Assembly (NCBI RefSeq): GCF_001186155.3 | Contig: NZ_CP016540.2 | Coordinates: 1,838,001-1,902,000, forward strand | DNA length: 64,000 nucleotides | Direction: 5' to 3' | Source: Planococcus versutus | GTDB lineage: Bacteria > Bacillota > Bacilli > Bacillales_A > Planococcaceae | Part shown: piece by piece, positions 8,172 through 16,137 of the stretch | Layout: every line of letters begins with the position of its first letter | Numbering within the stretch: position 1 is the first letter of the stretch | Notes under the pieces: generated by a model | Databases searched by the model: none | What the model saw: the letters and a program-made list of their open reading frames with translations, nothing else | Told to the model about the DNA's origin: nothing | Made by a program: the position numbers and the translations under genes

Positions 8172-9302
8172 TTATTCGCTTTTCATGGCTTGACGAGCTT
8201 CGGTCATTTGTTTCCAAACTGAACCTTTAGCATCTTCACCTTCTGCGATTCGTGCAATAGCCATCTTAATTTGCAGTTTCACTTCAAATTCAGGATCACT
8301 TTCTGCTTGCTTGAGTGCTGGTAATGCTGACTCTGTTCCTGTTTCATAAAGAAACATTGCTGCTCTCCAACGAACCAGTTTGTTTTTATCGTTTAAAGTT
8401 TCAATCATAATTGGTTCAAATTCTTCAAATCCTAAATCACTAATTGTGTCACCTGCTGTTCTGCGAACGGCCCAGCTCTTGTCTTTCATAGCACGTTCTA
8501 CATAGGGAACGACGGCTTTGTCATCAATGTCGCCAAGAAAAATGGCAGCTTGTCGACGAATCGACATTTTGTCATCATCCAAAGCAACTGATAGCAATGC
8601 CAAGTCGTCAACATCCGCTTCAATCATTTGATCGAGCAACTGAAAACGTGTTTCCCAATCTGGTGCATTAAATTCTTCTGCATTTATTTTGCGGCCACGT
8701 GGAGTGGCTTCAAGTTGTTTGTCGTCTTTTTTTGTTGTCAATGCAACTAAGCGTTCTTGTGGATAAGCAGCTTCGATTTCTTCTACCATACTTTTGCCTA
8801 TTTCAGCTTTATCCCCGTAACGAACACCATAATCAGCCCATTTACGCTGCAACAAATAGTTTTCCTCAGTTGGGTCCATCACGTTCTTCATAGCAGTGAC
8901 AAAGCGCTCAGACATCCCAAACCGTTCTTCTGAAGAGTTGTCAAAAACTTTTACTTGTAAGGGAATACCTTTGAATTCCTGAACATGGACATACACTTCG
9001 CCAAAATGCTCATCTAATTCAATTTCTTCACTCGATTGTTCATGGCCTTCTCCAAATACATTACGTACTTGTGCCAAGATAGTTTCCCAATCAAATTTTG
9101 AAATTCGCTCGACTGCTAGAAAATCAGCAACATGATAAACGCTTTTAACGCCAGCAATTTCCAGCAACTCCTGAACTTCTTTTGGTGCGCCTTCTAACTT
9201 ATTTTTATTGTAATTGTGGCTTTTGCCAAACGGTAATTCCTGATCGATAATTACTTTCATCGTATTCGGGCTTGGTGTCGGTTCTATTGTTAAAATTTTC
9301 AC
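8172..9302 (-). CDS. ypgR: YpgR-like protein: Nfu/NifU N-terminal domain plus HEAT repeats
   Basis: I start it at a GTG preceded by GCAGGAGGG, which gives VKILTIEPTPSPNTMKVI, the normal beginning of an Nfu N-terminal domain (residues 1 to about 85). This removes 22 residues of an upstream reading that overlaps the ABC-F gene. From about residue 220 to 365 there are HEAT-like repeats (VDDLALLSVALDDDKMSIRR, RAMKDKSWAVRRTAGD, ETLNDKNKLVRWRAAM). The 376 residues match B. subtilis YpgR, called conserved virulence factor C in staphylococci. It lacks the CxxC of iron-sulfur scaffold NifU, so it is more likely a binding or adaptor protein. Confidence 0.8.
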   Translation of the reverse strand: MKILTIEPTPSPNTMKVIIDQELPFGKSHNYNKNKLEGAPKEVQELLEIAGVKSVYHVADFLAVERISKFDWETILAQVRNVFGEGHEQSSEEIELDEHFGEVYVHVQEFKGIPLQVKVFDNSSEERFGMSERFVTAMKNVMDPTEENYLLQRKWADYGVRYGDKAEIGKSMVEEIEAAYPQERLVALTTKKDDKQLEATPRGRKINAEEFNAPDWETRFQLLDQMIEADVDDLALLSVALDDDKMSIRRQAAIFLGDIDDKAVVPYVERAMKDKSWAVRRTAGDTISDLGFEEFEPIMIETLNDKNKLVRWRAAMFLYETGTESALPALKQAESDPEFEVKLQIKMAIARIAEGEDAKGSVWKQMTEARQAMKSE

Positions 9303-9327
9303 GAAAATCCCTCCTGCAATTAGTTGA

Positions 9328-11205
9328 TCATGCTTCTGCAATTTCTTGAAGATATGTCCATCGCTCAATCAATGCATCGTATTCTACTGTTAATGTGTTT
9401 ATTTCTTTTGTTAGCTTTTGTAATTTATCGTAATCTGTACCCGCTAAAGCCATTTCTTCTTCACGAGCTTCAATCGTTGTTTCTGCTTCTGCGATTTTCT
9501 CTAAGATGCCGTTGTATTCCAATTGTTCTTTATACGTCATTTTCTTTTTAGCTTTAACAGATTCTACCACTTCAGTTTCAACAAGTTCTTGGGCAGCTAA
9601 AGCAACCGGATTATTTTTTTCTTTAATGAATTCAGAGTAAAGACCTTGATATTCTTCGATTTTCCCTGTCCCTGTTGTCCATAATTTCTGAGCAATGCGG
9701 TCAAGGAAAAAGCGATCATGCGAAATTGTAATAACTACGCCTGGGAAATTTTCTAAGAAATCTTCCAAAACAGATAGTGTTTGGATATCCAAATCGTTTG
9801 TCGGCTCATCGAGGAATAAGATGTTTGGCTGTTCCATCAATAATTTCAATAAATACAGACGCTTTCTCTCGCCGCCTGATAATTTACCAATTTGCGTGCC
9901 GTGACCATTTGATGGGAATAGGAAACGTTCAAGCATTTGAGTTGCCGATAAGCGAACACCTTTTTCCGCTTCAAAATCACTCGACGTTTCTTGAATGTAT
10001 TCAATCATGCGCTGCGATTCATCCATTTCTGGCAAATGCTGTGTAAAGTGAGCGATTTTTACTGTACTGCCGTATTCCATTTTACCGGTAGTTGGTTCAA
10101 GTTCTCCTGCTAACATTTTCATCAAGGTAGATTTTCCTGCACCGTTTGGTCCAACGATTCCAATACGATCTCCACCTTGCAACAGGAAATCGAATCCGCT
10201 AAAGATTTGTTTGTCGCCATAAGCCACACCCATATCTTTTCCTTCGATAATCTTTTTACCTAGACGTTGGCTCTGCATCGATAGTTCAAGCGATGTATTG
10301 TCATTTTCTTTTTGAACACTTTCTTTAATTTCATCAAAGCGCTGAATCCGCGCTTTTTGTTTGGTCGAACGTGCTTTAGCACCACGACGAATCCATTTCA
10401 GTTCTGAGCGGAAACGGTTTTCAAGTTTTTCCTGAGACGAAGCGTTCATTTCATCACGAATCGCTTTGTTCTCCAAATAATCTCCGTAGTTCCCTTTATG
10501 TGTGTACATCGTTTGATCGGCAATTTCAAAAATATGCGTTGATACTGCATCTAAGAAATAACGGTCATGCGTCACGAACAGCATAGCTGAACCCATCCGC
10601 AATAGCGTTTCCTGTAGCCATTCTGTTGAAACAGCGTCTAAATGGTTTGTCGGCTCATCCAAAAGAATCAAATCTGCGGGTTCGATCAATGCTTTCGCAA
10701 GTGCAACGCGTTTACGCTGGCCACCAGACAATTCACGAATCACTTGATCATACATATCGATGCCTAGTTTCGATAAAGCTGTTTTTGCAAGCGCGTTAAT
10801 ATCCCAAGCGTTTTCTTGCTCCATTTTTTCTTGAATATCCATCAACTCATCTTGTAATTGAGTTGAACTCGAGTCAACCATCATGTTTTTCAAAGCATTT
10901 TCATATGCGCGATTTAACATTAGTATCGGAGAGTCTCCTGAGAACACGGTTTCGAGAACAGTCAACGACTCATCAAACTCGGGCTCTTGCATCAAATACG
11001 TAATTTGATATTTTTTTGGATGATCCATTACAACGCTATCTGCATCCATTGTTCCTGCTAATATTGACATCAATGTCGATTTACCTGTTCCATTTACACC
11101 GATTAACCCGGCGCGTTCTCCTGGATACAGAGAAAATTCGACGTCTTTGAATAATGTTTTAGCTCCTACTGTTTTTGTTAATTTCGTAATATTTAAGTGG
11201 CTCAT
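9328..11205 (-). CDS. yfmR: ABC-F type ATPase, YfmR/Uup-like
   Basis: Two ABC ATPase domains in one 625-residue soluble protein without membrane segments, so not a transporter. Walker A motifs are GVNGTGKS and GPNGAGKS; signatures are LSGGQRKRVALAKAL and LSGGERKRLYLLKLL; Walker B is LILLDEPTNHLD and ILFLDEPTNDLD. A linker rich in Lys/Arg (RRGAKARSTKQKARIQRFDE) lies between them, and the last 75 residues form the coiled coil seen in Uup and YfmR. YfmR acts on ribosomes stalled at difficult motifs such as polyproline. The ATG overlaps the end of the upstream HD gene by four bases. Confidence 0.85.
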   Translation of the reverse strand: MSHLNITKLTKTVGAKTLFKDVEFSLYPGERAGLIGVNGTGKSTLMSILAGTMDADSVVMDHPKKYQITYLMQEPEFDESLTVLETVFSGDSPILMLNRAYENALKNMMVDSSSTQLQDELMDIQEKMEQENAWDINALAKTALSKLGIDMYDQVIRELSGGQRKRVALAKALIEPADLILLDEPTNHLDAVSTEWLQETLLRMGSAMLFVTHDRYFLDAVSTHIFEIADQTMYTHKGNYGDYLENKAIRDEMNASSQEKLENRFRSELKWIRRGAKARSTKQKARIQRFDEIKESVQKENDNTSLELSMQSQRLGKKIIEGKDMGVAYGDKQIFSGFDFLLQGGDRIGIVGPNGAGKSTLMKMLAGELEPTTGKMEYGSTVKIAHFTQHLPEMDESQRMIEYIQETSSDFEAEKGVRLSATQMLERFLFPSNGHGTQIGKLSGGERKRLYLLKLLMEQPNILFLDEPTNDLDIQTLSVLEDFLENFPGVVITISHDRFFLDRIAQKLWTTGTGKIEEYQGLYSEFIKEKNNPVALAAQELVETEVVESVKAKKKMTYKEQLEYNGILEKIAEAETTIEAREEEMALAGTDYDKLQKLTKEINTLTVEYDALIERWTYLQEIAEA

Positions 11206-11837
11206 TTATTCCCATCCGTTTCTGTTTGAAGTTGCTTTAAAAAGGATAGCATAAATTCGTGGCGTTCTTCAGCCATCTGCTTACCAGTTTCCGTAGTCAT
11301 TTGATCTTTTAGCAATAATAGTTTTTCGTGAAAATGTGTGACACTACTCGTCTGTGCTTCACGGTACTGTTGTTCAGTCATTTCTGTACGCGCTTTTTCG
11401 TTCCAGTCGTACAATTTACGTCCTTTGGCTCCACCAAATGCAAATGCGCGAGCAATACCAATTGCTCCGATAGCATCTAAGCGATCAGCGTCTTGAACGA
11501 TTTTTGCTTCGGTACTTGTTGCTGGCTTGCCATTGCCACCTTTAAAAGATACCGATGCGATGGTATGTTGGATTTGTTGTTGTTGCGTGTCTGTCAGTTG
11601 TAGACGTTCCAAAATATCTCGCTCTAAATTCTCACCTGTTTTTTTGTATTTAGGATCCGAAACATCATGTAACAATACCGCTAGTTCAACAATAAAAGCA
11701 TCAGCGGTTTCGAACGCTAAAATGGTTTTCGCATTTTTCATGACGCGTTCAATGTGCTGCCAGTCGTGGCTCGCATCAAACTGATCGTAAATTTTCTTTA
11801 CTTCGATTTGACATTGGCTAATTTTTTCCTGTTCCAT
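11202..11837 (-). CDS. ypgQ: HD-domain phosphohydrolase, YpgQ-like
   Basis: A 211-residue HD-superfamily protein. The metal ligands are visible in SHDWQHIERV, LAVLLHDVSD and VQDADRLDAIGAIG. B. subtilis YpgQ, next to ypgR, is reported to be a metal-dependent nucleotide pyrophosphohydrolase, so dNTP cleavage is plausible but not shown here. It starts with GGAGCG before the ATG and is followed, with a four-base overlap, by the ABC-F gene. The three genes to ypgR form one minus-strand unit. Confidence 0.85.
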   Translation of the reverse strand: MEQEKISQCQIEVKKIYDQFDASHDWQHIERVMKNAKTILAFETADAFIVELAVLLHDVSDPKYKKTGENLERDILERLQLTDTQQQQIQHTIASVSFKGGNGKPATSTEAKIVQDADRLDAIGAIGIARAFAFGGAKGRKLYDWNEKARTEMTEQQYREAQTSSVTHFHEKLLLLKDQMTTETGKQMAEERHEFMLSFLKQLQTETDGNK

Positions 11838-11911
11838 TCTTCCGCTCCTATCGCTTGTTTCTTCTATTATAACCTGAAGTTACTGCAAATTGCCTGTATT
11901 CCCAGCGATTA

Positions 11912-11940
11912 TTGACGTTTCTGCAGGCTTCATGTATAGT
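11912..11940 (+). promoter_or_regulatory. sigma-A promoter of cspD
   Basis: TTGACG (11912-11917) and TATAGT (11935-11940) are separated by exactly 17 bases. The predicted 5' leader is about 55 bases, shorter than the long cold-sensing leaders of some csp genes. Confidence 0.8.
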
Positions 11941-12001
11941 ATAGCCATCCATAACATGGAGTTTACAGGTCCATACATACTCAATATTAGGAGGAACTTG
12001 C

Positions 12002-12211
12002 ATGAACCAAGGTACAGTGAAATGGTTTAACTCAGAAAAAGGTTACGGATTTATTGAGTATAATGATGGTGATGATGTATTTGTCCATTTTACAGGTATC
12101 CAAGGTGATGGGTTTCGCACATTGACTGAAGGCAAAGCTGTTTCTTTCGACATTATTGACGGCAACCGAGGACCACAGGCTGCTAACGTAATTGAAATCG
12201 ATTCGGAGTAA
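12002..12211 (+). CDS. cspD: cold shock protein, CspD-like
   Basis: A 69-residue OB-fold RNA chaperone. RNP1 is KGYGFIEY and RNP2 is DVFVHFTGI; the end [13 protein letters not shown] is typical of the family. It melts RNA secondary structure at low temperature and in growing cells. The position close to ypgQ and ypeQ matches cspD of B. subtilis. AGGAGGAACTTGC precedes the ATG, and a strong promoter and terminator make it a monocistronic unit. Confidence 0.95.
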   Translation: MNQGTVKWFNSEKGYGFIEYNDGDDVFVHFTGIQGDGFRTLTEGKAVSFDIIDGNRGPQAANVIEIDSE

Positions 12212-12218
12212 ACGAATA

Positions 12219-12256
12219 GAAAAAAGCAGGGACGGAAATCCGTTCCTGCTTTTTGT
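12219..12256. terminator. terminator between cspD and ypeQ
   Basis: AAAAAGCAGGGACGGA pairs with TCCGTTCCTGCTTTTT around two bases. It ends cspD and, on the other strand, the converging ypeQ gene. Confidence 0.9.
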
Positions 12257-12274
12257 ATTTCAGAAGAAAAACAG

Positions 12275-12475
12275 TTATTGTTTTGAGCTTGTTCCAACCT
12301 TATTAAGTTCATGTCCTAAAAACTGCAATTGTGTACCAACTGTACAGTTGCTAATGCAGAATCTGTGAGCAGCAGTCTTTCCTTCATCTTTGCGAAGTTG
12401 GGATTTCACAAAGCAACCTTCACAGTAGGTAGTCATCATTTCGTCAATTTCTTTGATAATGGCAATTTTTTTCAA
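12275..12475 (-). CDS. ypeQ: small zinc-finger protein, YpeQ-like
   Basis: The start is a TTG with AGAGGTGACAGA upstream, giving 66 residues that begin LKKIAIIKEIDEMMTTYCEG. Cysteines at YCEGCF and FCISNCTVG, with a His in TAAHRFC, make a likely structural zinc site. B. subtilis ypeQ lies in the same place and encodes a zinc-finger protein of unknown role. It converges on cspD. Confidence 0.75.
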   Translation of the reverse strand: MKKIAIIKEIDEMMTTYCEGCFVKSQLRKDEGKTAAHRFCISNCTVGTQLQFLGHELNKVGTSSKQ

Positions 12476-12574
12476 TCTGTCACCTCTTAGCAAAACTTCA
12501 TTTTTTCATTCTACTACGCATTTGTTTTTTATACCAACAATAGTTATACTAACTGAGGACATTTTAAAGTTACT

Positions 12575-12614
12575 AAGCGGTTCGCAAATTCCCGCTTTAC
12601 CAAAACTAAGGAGG
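12575..12614 (+). promoter_or_regulatory. preQ1-I riboswitch controlling ypdP
   Basis: AGCGG (12576-12580) pairs with CCGCT (12592-12596) around a TTCGCAAATTC loop, followed by an A-rich tail CCAAAACTAAGGAGG. The layout, including the UUC at the start of the loop and the tail AAAACUAAGG running into the ribosome site, matches the class I preQ1 aptamer. Since the Shine-Dalgarno is part of the aptamer tail, preQ1 binding should block translation. The gene behind it is a queuosine-precursor transporter, which supports the call. Confidence 0.8.
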
Positions 12615-12621
12615 AATTTTT

Positions 12622-13305
12622 TTGTTTAATGAATTTTGGGGACTTGGCTTTGCCTTGTTCAATTTTGTGCTGTTATTACTTATGTATAAGTTTTTCGGAA
12701 AAACCGGCTTGTTTGCATGGGTCGCAATTTCTACAGTACTCGCAAATATCCAAGTTACTAAAACCATTGAAATTATTGGGTTAACAGCAACACTTGGCAA
12801 TAGTTTGTACGCTTCGACATTTTTAGCAACCGATATTTTAAATGAAAAATACGGCAAAAAAGAAGCAAAAAAAGCAGTATGGCTAGGATTTTCATCTCTT
12901 CTCATCATGGTACTTGTTATGCAGTTTGGGATTAAATTTATACCCGCTGAAAGTGATTTTGCTCAAGGCTCTTTAGAAACAATTTTCGGGTTAGTGCCAC
13001 AAATCGCCATTGGTAGCATGGTTGCATATCTTGTGAGCCAGCATGTGGATGTTATTATTTTTGGTGCATTACGCAAACTATTTCCAAAAGATAGCCAGTT
13101 TTGGATACGCAATAATGGGTCTACATTATTAAGTCAATTGCTGGACACTTTAATTTTTACCTCTATCGCATTTTGGGGTGTTTTTCCACTTGATATATGG
13201 CTTCAAATATTCTTTACAACATATCTATTAAAATTTGTTGTTTCTGTAATGGATACGCCATTTGGTTATTTAGCAAAAATTATGAAACCCATTGACGAAA
13301 AGTAG
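12622..13305 (+). CDS. ypdP: queuosine precursor transporter, YhhQ/YpdP family
   Basis: A 227-residue membrane protein with about six hydrophobic segments. The segment KTIEIIGLTATLGNSLYAST, then TDILNEKYGKKEAKKAV, is diagnostic of the VUT/YhhQ family, which imports preQ0 or preQ1. Start TTG (12622) has AAGGAGG seven bases upstream. The preQ1-I riboswitch immediately before it agrees with the substrate. ypeP follows eight bases after the stop, so the two are cotranscribed. Confidence 0.9.
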   Translation: MFNEFWGLGFALFNFVLLLLMYKFFGKTGLFAWVAISTVLANIQVTKTIEIIGLTATLGNSLYASTFLATDILNEKYGKKEAKKAVWLGFSSLLIMVLVMQFGIKFIPAESDFAQGSLETIFGLVPQIAIGSMVAYLVSQHVDVIIFGALRKLFPKDSQFWIRNNGSTLLSQLLDTLIFTSIAFWGVFPLDIWLQIFFTTYLLKFVVSVMDTPFGYLAKIMKPIDEK

Positions 13306-13313
13306 GTGTTTTG

Positions 13314-13703
13314 ATGCTGGAAGTTTTTGTGGATGCAGCAACTGCAGGGAATCCTCAAGTGAGTGCTGTTGGTGTCTTTATACGAGGTGAAGGTCATTTA
13401 ATCCACTGGAGCGAATATGTTGGAGAAATGGACAACCATATGGCGGAATTCACAGCGCTTGTTAAAGGGCTTGAGCTCGCAAAAGAATTATCGTCCCAAA
13501 TGGTTTCGATAAGGTCTGATTCGCAAGTAGTTGTGGATGCCTTTGAAAAAAAAATGATTAAAAACCCTAAGTTTAAAACGGTACTCGCCAAAGCGCTTGA
13601 ACTTAGTGATCAATTCGATTTTTGTTTTATAAAATGGATACCAGATTCTCAAAATCGCGCAGCAGATGCACTAGCAAAAACTGAGCTTCGGTCACACAAA
13701 TAA
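13314..13703 (+). CDS. ypeP: RNase H-like protein, YpeP type
   Basis: A 129-residue RNase HI-fold protein. Acidic active-site residues appear in order: VDAATAG near the N-terminus, MAEFTALV, IRSDSQVV and NRAADALAKT at the end. The start is the ATG at 13314, with AGGTG overlapping the ypdP stop codon; a TTG lies one codon earlier. B. subtilis ypeP sits next to ypdP likewise. Such proteins often lack strong activity on hybrids, so its cellular substrate is uncertain. Confidence 0.82.
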   Translation: MLEVFVDAATAGNPQVSAVGVFIRGEGHLIHWSEYVGEMDNHMAEFTALVKGLELAKELSSQMVSIRSDSQVVVDAFEKKMIKNPKFKTVLAKALELSDQFDFCFIKWIPDSQNRAADALAKTELRSHK

Positions 13704-13813
13704 ATGAATCTATAAACAGCTACTCAATTTTTAGGTAGCCGTTCGGTTTATATGCATACGCATAAGCAAAAGTCTGATAAGATTAACCTATCATCTTTTA
13801 TTGGAGGAACCTC

Positions 13814-14023
13814 ATGAGAACAAAACTTGGCACTGCGCTTGATATTTTCATTTTGCTTGTTGGACCGTGGATCGTCTATACACGAATTTTAGAAATGGGT
13901 AAAGATGGAGTTTCTATCTATCCAATGATTTCGGTTGTTATCGTTACTGTTGCAGTAGTTTTTTCTATCTATAATTTGTATTTACTAGTGACTCGTAAAC
14001 AACAAGACCGAATGAAAAAATAA
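13814..14023 (+). CDS. small membrane protein, two spans, 69 residues
   Basis: GGAGGAACCTC precedes the ATG. Two hydrophobic segments (LDIFILLVGPWIVYTRIL and MISVVIVTVAVVFSIYNLYL) are joined by a short polar loop, with a basic C-terminal tail. No family is recognised. It is followed after 20 bases by another small membrane protein gene, probably in one operon. Confidence 0.65.
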   Translation: MRTKLGTALDIFILLVGPWIVYTRILEMGKDGVSIYPMISVVIVTVAVVFSIYNLYLLVTRKQQDRMKK

Positions 14024-14043
14024 ATAGAAAAGAGGCTTTACCC

Positions 14044-14358
14044 GTGAAATCGCTATTGTTTTATTTTATCCCGCTCTTGGTTTTTGCGGTAGTCAATAAT
14101 TTCGTTTCCGTTTTTTCGTGGCCACATTATTTGGTTCTGCTAATTGCTTTTCTCATATTCCAGTTAGCTCGCACACGTTATCCAAAAGACGCGATTCCTT
14201 TTATCGCTAAAATTACACAAGCTGTTTTTTACATATTGACTGTTGCCACGATTTTTCGCGACCAATTTTTAACGCCTTTGCTAATTAATGTGTTGTTAGG
14301 TGTCACGCTTGGATTTGTTATCGTGGAAATTTTGCAAACGAGAAAAAAGCCAGTTTAA
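14044..14358 (+). CDS. membrane protein, 104 residues
   Basis: The start is a GTG with AGAGG upstream. About four hydrophobic segments cover nearly the whole length (FYFIPLLVFAVVNNFVSVF, HYLVLLIAFLIFQLA, AVFYILTVATIF, LLINVLLGVTLGFVIVEIL). I do not recognise the family. The gene ends seven bases before a terminator shared with the converging small gene. Confidence 0.65.
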   Translation: MKSLLFYFIPLLVFAVVNNFVSVFSWPHYLVLLIAFLIFQLARTRYPKDAIPFIAKITQAVFYILTVATIFRDQFLTPLLINVLLGVTLGFVIVEILQTRKKPV

Positions 14359-14364
14359 CCTGAC

Positions 14365-14414
14365 AAAGACCTTAGTCCACTCGACAAATTCGAGTGAGCT
14401 AAGGTCTTTTTATT
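14365..14414. terminator. bidirectional terminator
   Basis: AAAGACCTTAG pairs with CTAAGGTCTTT, with an inner CACTCGA/TCGAGTG stem. It serves the + strand membrane protein gene and the converging 40-residue gene. Confidence 0.85.
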
Positions 14415-14535
14415 ATTTTGTAAAAACCCATATCAACACAAGTGCAATAGCGACAATAATCCATGTAAGGATTCGGATGAGGTTTCTTTTTTTGCGAATT
14501 TCTTCTTGTTCTTTAACGTCTTTTAGTAAAGACAT
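14413..14535 (-). CDS. 40-residue tail-anchored membrane protein
   Basis: A short gene with CAGGAGC eight bases before the ATG. The product has a charged N-terminal half (MSLLKDVKEQEEIRKKRN) and one C-terminal hydrophobic helix (ILTWIIVAIALVLIWVFTK). It should anchor in the membrane with the polar part in the cytoplasm. It converges on the membrane protein gene and shares its terminator. The family is not recognised. Confidence 0.65.
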   Translation of the reverse strand: MSLLKDVKEQEEIRKKRNLIRILTWIIVAIALVLIWVFTK

Positions 14536-14608
14536 TTTAACAGCTCCTGTTCTATTATTTCCTATCTTTGCGTTATTTTAATAAAATGAAAAAAAGGAGG
14601 TTTTTGTC

Positions 14609-15619
14609 GTGAAAAAAAGATGTGTTTTTTCTTTGTCTTTATTGTTACTCGCGGGTTGCAATAATGCAGCTCCCGATACTGAAAAAGCAACTGCGCCTTT
14701 TGAAGAACTTGCAACAGGACTTGAAATACCTTGGGCTATCAATAAACTTGAAGAAGAATTCTACATTTCTGAACGGCCAGGTACTGTGGCTCTTATAGAT
14801 AAAGATGGTACTAAGACACATCAACAAGTTAACTTTTCAGGTAGTCTTTCAACCGCTTCAGAAGCTGGTTTTTTAGGTTATGTGTTAAAAAAAGATTTTG
14901 AATAAAGCCGGCAAGCTTATGACTATTATGTGTACGAACAAGATGGCAAAGATTTTAATAAAATTGTTGTACTTGAGTTAGAAAATGAGCAATGGCAAGA
15001 AATTTTTGTATTGCTTGAAGGTATTCCAACAGGAAACGTTCATCATGGCGGGCCTCTAAAACTAGATGCAGATGGCACGCTTTTTGCAACGATTGGAGAT
15101 GCTTCGTCTCCAGATTTTGCTCAAGTCTTGGCTTCTGTTAATGGCAAAATACTCAAGCTAAATAGCGCCAACGAATTTGAAATTTATTCGTCTGGACATC
15201 GAAACCCGCAAGGACTCACTTGGGACGAAGACACCCTGTACGCTTCTGAACATGGACAATCCGCAAATGACGAAATCAATATTATTGAAGAAGGCAATAA
15301 CTACGGCTGGCCAATCATCGAAGGTGACGAATCTCAAGATGGACTAGAGACGCCCTGGTTCACTACTGGTTCTGATAAAACATGGGCTCCTAGTGGCATT
15401 ACGATGCACGATGGGTTGCTTTATGTCGCTGCGCTTGGTGGAACAGCAATTAAAGTATTGGATCCAAAAAGTGCACAAAAAATCGATTCGATTGAAGGAT
15501 TCGGGCGCATTCGAGATGTTTTTTCAGATGGCGAATCTGTTTATTTCATCACCAACAATACCGATAGTCGCGGCATCCCTGCTGATGGTGATGACAAGCT
15601 TTATAAATTGAATGAATGA
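14609..15619 (+). pseudogene. PQQ-type soluble sugar dehydrogenase lipoprotein broken by one in-frame stop
   Basis: One reading frame runs through the whole region, but a TAA at 14903-14905 (codon 99) interrupts it: ...GYVLKKDFE, stop, SRQAYDYYVYEQDG. Both sides belong to the glucose/sorbosone dehydrogenase beta-propeller family. Evidence is a lipobox in LLLLAGCNN, then FEELATGLEIPWAINKLEE, VHHGGPLKLDADG, SSGHRNPQGLTWDE and ASEHGQSANDEINII. The family oxidises sugars outside the membrane, often with PQQ. A CAA to TAA change would explain the stop. AAGGAGG precedes the GTG start. A sequencing error is possible. Confidence 0.85.
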
Positions 15620-15621
15620 GG

Positions 15622-15656
15622 AAAGGTGTATTGGCAAACGTCCAATACACCTTTTT
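15622..15656 (+). terminator. terminator after the sugar dehydrogenase remnant
   Basis: AAAGGTGTATTGG and CCAATACACCTTT pair around seven bases and end in five T. Confidence 0.85.
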
Positions 15657-15824
15657 ACTTATAGAAATTTTACCATTAACTGTTCATCGATCATTTGTTA
15701 ACGCTTCAATACGCAACCTGTAATAAGCTTGTGCGTCTATAACGCTAACTTGACAAATCTCCATATGCAGTCATCATTGTGTTTTTAATTTTTTAAAAAA
15801 GTAACTTTATTCGATTTATACATT

Positions 15825-16118
15825 TTATTCAACTGTTACTTCCGACGCTAAAAGATAGGAAAAACTTTCTGGCATATCAAAAGGCACAACAATCACATCG
15901 TCTCCTACTTCTAACTCTTCAAACGAAGTAATGGTTCCGCTAAGCGTTGTAAGATCTGTAAGGTAGATTTCATTGTGTACTTCTGCGTTATCTGCACTAG
16001 CTCCTACAGTAAAACTAGAATCTGTCTTACCGATTATGACTCCTTCTATATTTCCACAAGCCGTTAAAAAAAGCATAGCGCCGATGAGTAAAACGACTTT
16101 GAATTTTACTTTCGTCAC
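15825..16118 (-). CDS. small lipoprotein, 97 residues
   Basis: The protein has a lipoprotein signal (VTKVKFKVVLLIGAMLFLTAC) with lipobox LTAC, followed by a beta-rich domain (VIIGKTDSSFTVGASA, GTITSFEELEVGDDVIVVP). It should be anchored on the outer face of the membrane. I start it at a GTG close behind an AGGA sequence, since that gives a normal signal peptide; the start is uncertain. It begins 20 bases after the S66 peptidase gene, so they form one operon. The family is not recognised. Confidence 0.6.
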   Translation of the reverse strand: MTKVKFKVVLLIGAMLFLTACGNIEGVIIGKTDSSFTVGASADNAEVHNEIYLTDLTTLSGTITSFEELEVGDDVIVVPFDMPESFSYLLASEVTVE

Positions 16119-16137
16119 TCCTATTCTTAAAGCAGAT

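Noticed and set aside
14903..14905. Stop-codon read-through in the sugar dehydrogenase
   Set aside because: TAA is the least leaky stop and no read-through context or recoding element is visible.
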